NCBI RefSeq assembly: GCF_001854865.1
Contig: NZ_MDDW01000029.1
Coordinates: 304,785-314,680 of the forward strand
Direction of reading: 5' to 3'
Source of the DNA: Rhizobium sp. LCM 4573
Lineage (GTDB): Bacteria; Pseudomonadota; Alphaproteobacteria; Rhizobiales; Rhizobiaceae
Length of the DNA: 9,896 nucleotides
Made by a program: the position numbers and the translations under genes. Positions 5,920 to 9,896 of this stretch are shown in pieces. The notes below the pieces were generated by a model. That model was not told the DNA's origin. It saw nothing but the letters and a program-made list of their open reading frames with translations, and made no database searches. How positions within the stretch are numbered: position 1 is the first letter of the stretch; the number at the start of each line of letters is the position of its first letter.

Positions 5920-6654
5920 ATGAGTCTCACCACTTCCTATTCCCGCCGGAGCGTTCTCACATTTCTGGCAGGCGGAGCGGCTTCCACACTTGCCGGCTGC
6001 GCATCGACCGCGCCGCGCCCACAGCTCATCGCCTCCTATCCGGCGCCGGTCGCCCCGACGCCCGCTGCCTTCGCCCCGCCCCCGGTGGACGCCGGCGGCT
6101 CGGCAGAGCTCGACGCCATGTACGGCACGATGACGGATGGCGGTTTCGTCATTCCGGCCGTGCCCTACCAGAAGATCAATCCGCGCTATTATCGCCAGCG
6201 CGTGGTCGATCCGACGGGTGAGCGGCCGGGCACGGTGGTGGTTGATACCGCCTCGCGCTTCCTCTATCTCGTCGAACCCGGCGGCTCGGCCATGCGCTAC
6301 GGCGTCGGCATCGGCCGCGAGGGCTTCGCCTGGCAGGGCGAGGGCGTCATCCAGTGGCGGCAGAAATGGCCGAAATGGACGCCGCCGAACGAAATGATCG
6401 CCCGCCAGCCGGAGCTTGCAAAATACTCGGCCGACAATGGCGGCATGCCGCCGGGGCTGCGCAATCCGCTCGGCGCCCGCGCGCTTTATATCTTCCAGAA
6501 TGGCCAGGATACGCTCTACCGCCTGCACGGCTCGCCGGAATGGCAATCCATCGGCACTGCGGCCTCTTCCGGCTGCGTGCGGCTGATGAACCAGGACGTC
6601 ATCGATCTCTACGACCGTGTGCCGACCAAGGCCCGCATCGTCGTCTGGCAGTAA
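5920..6654 (+). CDS. L,D-transpeptidase (YkuD fold), predicted Tat-exported lipoprotein
   Basis: Predicted 244-residue paralogue of the preceding gene, with the same peptidoglycan cross-linking chemistry. The N-terminus has a good twin-arginine motif (SRRSVLTFL, RR at 9-10) and then a lipobox LAGC (24-27) with C27 as the lipidation site; a Tat-exported lipoprotein is therefore predicted. A proline/alanine-rich linker (about 31-57) precedes the catalytic domain. Active-site residues are H203 in LHGSPEW and C219 in SSGCVR. The two proteins align through most of their length (PGT[IV]VVDT, YGVG[LI]GR[DE]G[YF]AW, the KWP[RK]WTPP block, NPLGARALYIF), pointing to tandem duplication. The ATG at 5920 fits the signal peptide; the in-frame ATG at 5794 would place 42 non-signal residues in front of it. 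The ribosome site is weak (GGGTGG near 5904-5909). Confidence 0.92.
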   Translation: MSLTTSYSRRSVLTFLAGGAASTLAGCASTAPRPQLIASYPAPVAPTPAAFAPPPVDAGGSAELDAMYGTMTDGGFVIPAVPYQKINPRYYRQRVVDPTGERPGTVVVDTASRFLYLVEPGGSAMRYGVGIGREGFAWQGEGVIQWRQKWPKWTPPNEMIARQPELAKYSADNGGMPPGLRNPLGARALYIFQNGQDTLYRLHGSPEWQSIGTAASSGCVRLMNQDVIDLYDRVPTKARIVVWQ

Positions 6655-6655
6655 G

Positions 6656-6681
6656 CGCCTTCACATTCCCGTCGTGAGGCG
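6656..6681 (+). terminator. Possible hairpin terminator after the second L,D-transpeptidase
   Basis: CGCCTTCAC (6656-6664) pairs with GTGAGGCG (6674-6681) with one bulged T and a 9-nt loop, beginning one base after the TAA stop. No T tract follows, so termination is doubtful. The next gene begins only 34 nt later on the same strand, so read-through into the phosphotransferase gene is possible. Confidence 0.25.
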
Positions 6682-6715
6682 GTGTTAGCGCCTGTCCGGC
6701 ATCGTGGGGGAGCGC

Positions 6716-7603
6716 ATGGCGGAAATCGATACGAAACTGGTCGAAAGCCTGGTGGCGGAACAGTTTCTGCAATGGGCCGATCTGCCGGTGCGTCCCGTCG
6801 CCAATGGCGGCTGGGACAACCGCACCTTCCACCTCGGCGATCATATGTCGGTTCGGCTGCCGAGCGCCGAGCATTATGTCGCGCAGGTGGAGAAGGAGCA
6901 TCGCTGGCTGCCGGAACTGGCCTCCTCCCTGCCTCTGCCGATCCCGGCGCCGCTGGCAAAGGGAAGGCCGGGTTGCGGCTATCCCTGGCCCTGGTCGGTC
7001 TATCGCTGGATCGAAGGCGAGCGGGCAAGCCGCTCCGCAATTGCTGATCTCACCGCCTTCGCGGAGGATTTGGCGGATTTCCTGATCGCGCTGTGGAAGA
7101 TCGATGCCTCGGCAGGCCCTGCCGCCGGCGTGCACAACTTTCACCGCGGCGGCTCGCTCGCCGTCTATGATGGCGGGACGCGGGCGGCACTTGCTGTTCT
7201 TGCCGATGAAGTGGACGTGCCGCTGCTGACGGAAATCTGGGAAAGGGCGCTTGCCAGCCGCTGGCGGGAGAAGCCCGTCTGGGTGCATGGCGATATCGCC
7301 GAGGGCAATCTCCTGGTACGGAACGGCCGGCTTTCCGCCGTCATCGATTTCGGCAGTTCCGGCGTCGGCGACCCGTCTTCCGATCTGGTCATCGCCTGGA
7401 CGCTGTTCGACCGGCCGGCGCGCAAGGCATTCCGCAGCCGATTGAACCTCGACCTGCAGACCTGGGAGAGGGGGCGGGGATGGGCGCTATGGAAGGCGCT
7501 GATCACTATTGCCGAACACCGGGAGAGCGATCGGCAAAAGGCGGATGTCCATCGCCGCTGGATCGACGGGATCGTCGCGGATCACCTGGGCGCCGACGCT
7601 TGA
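6716..7603 (+). CDS. Aminoglycoside-phosphotransferase-fold kinase, substrate unknown
   Basis: Predicted 295-residue cytosolic phosphotransferase of the APH/choline-kinase superfamily. The kinase catalytic loop is HGDIAEGNLLV (191-201), with D193 as catalytic base and N198 as metal ligand. The metal-binding motif is IDFGSSGVGDPSSDL (210-224), with D211. The N-lobe begins with ANGGWDNRTFHLG (29-41), and VRLPS (46-50) carries Arg where classical APH enzymes have the ATP-contacting Lys; I believe this is usual in this environmental subgroup. Such proteins are often annotated as aminoglycoside phosphotransferases, but most act on unknown small molecules, so antibiotic resistance should not be assumed. 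The ATG at 6716 is preferred because GGGGGAG (6706-6712) lies just upstream, although spacing is short; a GTG at 6704 lies inside that purine run. Its TGA abuts the stop codon of convergent ohrR with no gap. Confidence 0.85.
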   Translation: MAEIDTKLVESLVAEQFLQWADLPVRPVANGGWDNRTFHLGDHMSVRLPSAEHYVAQVEKEHRWLPELASSLPLPIPAPLAKGRPGCGYPWPWSVYRWIEGERASRSAIADLTAFAEDLADFLIALWKIDASAGPAAGVHNFHRGGSLAVYDGGTRAALAVLADEVDVPLLTEIWERALASRWREKPVWVHGDIAEGNLLVRNGRLSAVIDFGSSGVGDPSSDLVIAWTLFDRPARKAFRSRLNLDLQTWERGRGWALWKALITIAEHRESDRQKADVHRRWIDGIVADHLGADA

Positions 7604-8071
7604 CTAGCCGCTCGCGCTCCGAAGCCTCTCCCTCAGCGCCTTCAAGGCGTCCCTCAGTGCGGCGACCTCGTCCAGTCCGCAGCCGAGCGCTTCGCCGATG
7701 GCACTGGCGACGTGTTCGGCTTGAGCCTTCATTTCGGCGCCCTTCGGCGTGAGCGAGATATGTACCTGCCGCTCATCCTTGCGGTCGCGCTTGCGCCTGA
7801 CGAGGTCGGCCTGTTCCAGCCGCTTGAGGAGAGGGGAGAGCGTGCCGGAATCAAGCCCGAGCCGCTCGCCGATCGCCTTTACCGGCTGGCCGTCCTCCTC
7901 CCACAGCGCCAGCATGACGAGATATTGCGGATAGGTCAGGCCCAGAGGCTCCAGCAGCGGCTTGTAGGCTCGGTTGAAGGCATGCGCCGCGCCGTAGATC
8001 GCGAAACAGAGCTGGCCGTCGAGGCTGATCCCGACATTCTGCGTGTCGCTGTTTTTCGGTTTTTTCTGCAT
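7604..8071 (-). CDS. ohrR: OhrR, MarR-family organic hydroperoxide sensor/repressor
   Basis: Predicted 155-residue repressor that releases DNA when organic hydroperoxides oxidise its sensing cysteine. That residue is C22 in GQLCFAIYGAAHAFNRAY, and the two tyrosines that hold it in known OhrR proteins are at Y36 and Y47 (LGLTYPQYLVMLALW). The winged helix-turn-helix covers about 62-105: VKAIGERLGLDSGTLSPLLKR, then the DERQVHISLT wing. A second cysteine, C131, lies near the position of the resolving cysteine (C127) of Xanthomonas OhrR, so this looks like a two-cysteine OhrR that forms an intersubunit disulfide. The ATG at 8071 is chosen because CAGGAG lies 6 nt upstream; the in-frame ATG at 8146 would add 25 residues and fall in the operator region. 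The gene is divergent from ohr across 143 bp, the classic pair, and probably represses both ohr and itself. Confidence 0.95.
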   Translation of the reverse strand: MQKKPKNSDTQNVGISLDGQLCFAIYGAAHAFNRAYKPLLEPLGLTYPQYLVMLALWEEDGQPVKAIGERLGLDSGTLSPLLKRLEQADLVRRKRDRKDERQVHISLTPKGAEMKAQAEHVASAIGEALGCGLDEVAALRDALKALRERLRSASG

Positions 8072-8122
8072 CTGAACTCCTGACTTCGGCGCCAAGCTCT
8101 CTATTTCGTCATTGTCGCAGGC

Positions 8123-8151
8123 TTGACGGCAAAGCACAATGCGCATAACTA
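8123..8151 (+). promoter_or_regulatory. Predicted promoter of ohr
   Basis: TTGACG (8123-8128) is followed after 17 bp by TAACTA (8146-8151). Transcription would start near 8158, at the edge of the perfect palindrome, so a bound repressor would block it. Confidence 0.5.
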
Positions 8152-8159
8152 TATTGTGC
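8134..8159. promoter_or_regulatory. Inverted repeat in ohrR-ohr gap, candidate OhrR site 1
   Basis: GCACAAT (8134-8140) and ATTGTGC (8153-8159) are perfect 7-bp arms with a 12-bp spacer. The dyad spans the predicted -10 of ohr. It is distinct from the AATT-type dyad immediately to the right. That OhrR binds here is inferred from position. Confidence 0.4.
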
Positions 8160-8178
8160 GCAATTGAATTGCGATCAA
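8149..8178 (-). promoter_or_regulatory. Predicted promoter of ohrR
   Basis: On the minus strand TTGATC (8178-8173) is followed after 18 bp by ATATAG (8154-8149), or after 17 bp by AATATA. The spacer contains the AATT palindrome. The leader to the ohrR start would be about 70 nt. Confidence 0.35.
8159..8173. promoter_or_regulatory. Perfect palindrome in ohrR-ohr gap, candidate OhrR site 2
   Basis: CGCAATT-G-AATTGCG is a perfect 15-bp dyad with a central G, and the overlapping AATTG...CAATT repeat (8167-8180) continues the pattern. It covers the expected transcription start of ohr and the spacer of the opposing ohrR promoter. AT-rich dyads with AATT half sites are what OhrR proteins are known to bind, so this is the better of the two candidate sites. 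Confidence 0.6.
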
Positions 8179-8214
8179 TTAAAATTTGCCTCGCTCTCAG
8201 GAAGGAGACCCAAG

Positions 8215-8637
8215 ATGGCCATTCTCTATACGACCAAGGCTTCCGCCACCGGCGGCCGCGCCGGCCGCGCCGTTTCCGAAAACGGCGTCCTCGATGTCAC
8301 GCTCACCGTGCCGAAGGAACTCGGCGGTGATGGCGCCACCGGCACCAATCCCGAACAGCTTTTCGCCGCCGGCTATTCGGCCTGCTTCCTGGGGGCGCTG
8401 AAGAATGTCGCCGGCAAGGAAAAGGTGAAGATCCCGGAAGATGCCAAGGTCACCGCCACCGTCGGCATCGGCCCGCGCGACGACGGCACCGGCTTCGGCA
8501 TCGAAGTCTCGCTGCTGGTCGATATCCCCGGCATGGACAGGGCCCAGGCGGAAGATCTGGTCGCCAAGGCCCACATCGTCTGCCCTTACAGCCACGCCAT
8601 GCGCACCTCGACGGAAGTTCCGGTCAAGGTGGCCTGA
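8215..8637 (+). CDS. ohr: Ohr, organic hydroperoxide resistance peroxidase
   Basis: Predicted 140-residue OsmC/Ohr-family thiol peroxidase that reduces organic and lipid hydroperoxides, in known cases with lipoylated proteins as electron donor. All expected active-site residues are visible: peroxidatic C57 in AAGYSACFLGAL, resolving C123 in HIVCPYSHAMR, R18 in GGRAGRAVS and E48 in NPEQLFAAGY. Length and the N-terminus (MAILYTTKASATGGR) match the family closely. The ATG at 8215 has an excellent ribosome site, AAGGAG, ending 7 nt upstream; the in-frame ATG at 8164 is inside the operator and is rejected. The gene is divergent from ohrR and should be induced by organic peroxides. A 10-bp hairpin follows the stop codon. 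Confidence 0.97.
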   Translation: MAILYTTKASATGGRAGRAVSENGVLDVTLTVPKELGGDGATGTNPEQLFAAGYSACFLGALKNVAGKEKVKIPEDAKVTATVGIGPRDDGTGFGIEVSLLVDIPGMDRAQAEDLVAKAHIVCPYSHAMRTSTEVPVKVA

Positions 8638-8643
8638 TGCGCC

Positions 8644-8670
8644 TTACCTCCCCTCTCAAGGGGGAGGTAA
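8644..8670 (+). terminator. Perfect 10-bp hairpin after ohr, terminator or dispersed repeat
   Basis: TTACCTCCCC (8644-8653) and GGGGAGGTAA (8661-8670) are perfect arms with the 7-nt loop TCTCAAG, 7 nt after the ohr stop codon. No T run follows directly (CCTCCATCC), so it may be a weak terminator. CCTCCCC...GGGGAGG palindromes of this kind are, as far as I recall, common between genes in rhizobia, so it may be one copy of a dispersed repeat. Confidence 0.5.
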
Positions 8671-8682
8671 CCTCCATCCTCC

Positions 8683-8710
8683 TTGTTTTCCGCAAGTTTG
8701 GTGCTATATT
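8683..8710 (+). promoter_or_regulatory. Predicted promoter of the Xre/RES module
   Basis: TTGTTT (8683-8688) is followed after 16 bp by TATATT (8705-8710). Transcription would begin about 8717, inside the palindrome at 8711-8724, with a leader of about 17 nt holding AAGGAAG (8722-8728). Confidence 0.5.
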
Positions 8711-8724
8711 CTTTCCATGGAAAG
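8711..8724. promoter_or_regulatory. Perfect 14-bp palindrome, candidate antitoxin operator
   Basis: CTTTCCATGGAAAG is a perfect 14-bp palindrome immediately downstream of the predicted -10 and overlapping the ribosome binding site region of the antitoxin gene. Toxin-antitoxin operons are usually repressed by their own antitoxin or the complex, so this is the likely binding site. That role is inferred. Confidence 0.55.
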
Positions 8725-8733
8725 GAAGTAGCC

Positions 8734-9132
8734 ATGACTTTGCGGCAGAAAGTGGCTCCCCCTCCGACGCGCGAAGGTGCGTCCCAGGAAGGGATGGTGG
8801 TAACCAAGGCGGCGGTGAACGCAGCTGAACGGCTCGGTCTCAACGCGCGCATACTCGGCGCGGTGGTCGGCGTATCGGAAGCTTCCGTCTCGCGCATGAA
8901 GCGGCAGGATCACCAGTTGGAAAAGGGCACGAAACCCTTCGAACTGGCGCTTCTGCTCATCCGGCTGTTCCGCTCGCTCGATGCCATTACCGGCGGTGAC
9001 GACATGGTCGCCCGCCAATGGCTGCGCAACGAAAATTCGGCGCTCGGCGGCGTGCCGGCTCAGAAAATCCTCACCGTTTCCGGCCTCACCGATGTCCTTG
9101 CCTATCTGGATGCCCGCCGCGCTCTCGTCTGA
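8734..9132 (+). CDS. Xre/MbcA/ParS-family antitoxin
   Basis: Predicted 132-residue antitoxin of the Xre-RES type II family. The N-terminal helix-turn-helix is seen around 36-56 (LNARILGAVVGVSEASVSRM). The C-terminal DUF2384 domain (about 70-130) contains the family pattern: ELALLLIRLFRSLDAI, then WLRNENSALGGVPAQ and SGLTDVLAYLDARR. In characterised complexes this C-terminal part occupies the active site of the RES toxin. The ATG at 8734 has AAGGAAG 5 nt upstream; the in-frame ATG at 8683 lies in the promoter. The gene overlaps the toxin gene by 23 bp, so the two are translationally coupled. It is likely autoregulated through the palindrome at 8711-8724. Confidence 0.93.
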   Translation: MTLRQKVAPPPTREGASQEGMVVTKAAVNAAERLGLNARILGAVVGVSEASVSRMKRQDHQLEKGTKPFELALLLIRLFRSLDAITGGDDMVARQWLRNENSALGGVPAQKILTVSGLTDVLAYLDARRALV

Positions 9133-9850
9133 GGCGCGGCGCATCTCCGGCCGCTTCTGGCGCCTGGTGGAGGCGCAGCACCGGGTATCGACCATGAAGC
9201 TCGTCGATACGGTAGAGGAGCAGGCGCTTCTGGAAAACCTGCTGGAGGAGACGAAGCCCTCCTATCCGCCCGAATGCGAGGGGCTGGATTACCTGCTGGC
9301 CACGCCCTTCCGCTATGGCGCCGCCTATCCGCACGGCTCGCGCTTCCGCCGGGCGGGGCGAACGCTCGGCGTCTTCTATGCGGCCGCGGCCGTCACCACG
9401 GCGATCGCCGAAATGGCCTTCTACCGGCTGCTGTTCTTCGCCGAATCGCCCGCGACGCCCTTTCCCGCCAATGCCGCGGAATACACGGCCTTTGCGGTGC
9501 CCGCCGAGACGGAGGCCGGCATCGATCTCACCCTTCCGCCGCTTGATCGGGATCGTGCCCACTGGGAGCACCGCACGGATTATTCGGCCTGCCAGGCTCT
9601 GGCGGATGCGGCGCGCGGGGCGGGCATAGAGGCGATCCTCTACCGTTCGGTGCGCGATCCGGAGGGCGGGATGAATGTCGCGCTCCTCACCGCCAGGACA
9701 TTTGCCGCCAGGGAGCCGGTGGAGCGGCAGACCTGGCGCATCCGCCTGTCCGGGGCAGGCGTTCAGGCGATCCGCGATTTTCCAGTGGTTCGGCTCGGTT
9801 TTTCGCGGGCGGATTTCGAAGCCGATCCGCGTCTGCGACCGCCTATTTAA
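9110..9850 (+). CDS. RES-domain toxin (NAD+-targeting family)
   Basis: Predicted 246-residue toxin. Studied RES proteins destroy NAD+ or, as with ParT of a ParST system, modify a target using NAD+. The conserved residues can be placed: Arg in GSRFRRAG (R78), Tyr in GVFYAA (Y90), Glu in AIAEMAFYR (E101) and Ser in LYRSVRDPEGGMN (S180), so the active site appears intact. The protein is longer than the roughly 150-residue core: about 60 residues (HRVSTMKLVDTVEEQ, then a run to TPFRYG) precede it and a C-terminal stretch VERQTWRIRLS follows, which I recall as typical of the long proteobacterial form. The ATG at 9110 lies inside the antitoxin gene with no strong ribosome site, fitting translational coupling; an ATG further in (9194) would cut into a conserved-looking segment. 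The stop overlaps the next convergent gene. Confidence 0.92.
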   Translation: MPAALSSEARRISGRFWRLVEAQHRVSTMKLVDTVEEQALLENLLEETKPSYPPECEGLDYLLATPFRYGAAYPHGSRFRRAGRTLGVFYAAAAVTTAIAEMAFYRLLFFAESPATPFPANAAEYTAFAVPAETEAGIDLTLPPLDRDRAHWEHRTDYSACQALADAARGAGIEAILYRSVRDPEGGMNVALLTARTFAAREPVERQTWRIRLSGAGVQAIRDFPVVRLGFSRADFEADPRLRPPI

Positions 9851-9896
9851 CGAGAGCCAGCGTCTCTCTCAGGCGTTCCACGTCGCCGCCGAGTTC
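9843..9896 (-). CDS. C-terminal end of an unidentified leftward gene
   Basis: Read leftward from the window edge, 17 sense codons end in LRETLALVK and then TAG at 9845-9843. The frame is open to the edge and its amino-acid make-up is protein-like, but it is too short to identify. It would overlap the RES toxin stop codon by 8 bp, like the other tight convergent junctions here. No other gene explains these last 46 bases. Confidence 0.45.
   Translation of the reverse strand, partial: ELGGDVERLRETLALVK

Noticed and set aside
6704..6715. GTG start for the APH-fold kinase
   Set aside because: It sits in the purine run that serves as the ribosome site for the ATG at 6716 and has none of its own.
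6716..7603. Calling the kinase an antibiotic-resistance gene
   Set aside because: Only fold-level motifs are visible; nothing points to aminoglycosides and there is no mobile element nearby.
8164..8214. Upstream start for ohr
   Set aside because: It lies in the operator palindrome, while the ATG at 8215 has AAGGAG and the family-standard N-terminus.
1..9896. CRISPR array, insertion sequence, prophage or integrated island
   Set aside because: No repeated spacer pattern, transposase, integrase, tRNA or change in coding style was seen across the window.

Overview
The window is GC-rich and almost fully coding, with short intergenic gaps and alphaproteobacterial-style promoters. Protein sequence and gene pairing look like a member of the Rhizobiales (Rhizobium/Agrobacterium/Sinorhizobium relatives). 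That placement is by recollection of families (PP_1105-type ATP-dependent ligase, OhrR/Ohr, Xre/RES, proline-rich lipoprotein L,D-transpeptidases), not by a search. I see no tRNA, rRNA, CRISPR array, insertion sequence or phage gene.

Layout. (1) 1-1354: the C-terminal four-fifths of an ATP-dependent DNA ligase, cut by the left edge. (2) 1351-2873: a thioredoxin-reductase-like flavoprotein with a CPYC motif, transcribed leftward, divergent from an Rrf2-family regulator. The 143-bp gap between them holds a long inverted repeat overlapping promoters for both directions. (3) 2923-4782: a short-chain dehydrogenase divergent from a LysR-type regulator, with a palindrome in the gap. (4) 4861-6654: two tandem paralogous YkuD-type L,D-transpeptidases, both predicted lipoproteins and the second with a clear twin-arginine signal; a 19-bp-stem hairpin and a structured leader lie between them. 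(5) 6716-7603: an aminoglycoside-phosphotransferase-fold kinase of unknown substrate. (6) 7604-8637: ohrR divergent from ohr, the organic hydroperoxide sensor and peroxidase pair, with two dyads over the facing promoters. (7) 8734-9850: an Xre/MbcA/ParS-type antitoxin overlapping a RES-domain toxin (NAD+-targeting family), preceded by a perfect 14-bp palindrome at the predicted transcription start. (8) 9843-9896: the last 17 codons of an unidentified leftward gene.

The window is mostly self-contained regulator/target pairs: Rrf2 with flavoprotein, LysR with SDR, OhrR with Ohr, Xre with RES. Three of the four probably deal with thiol, peroxide or NAD(P) chemistry. The best-understood system is OhrR/Ohr. 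The parts most worth a second look are the flavoprotein/Rrf2 pair, because its NAD(P)H glycine motif is degenerate while CPYC is kept, the RES toxin module, and the tandem L,D-transpeptidases. I did not find a wholly novel multi-gene system.
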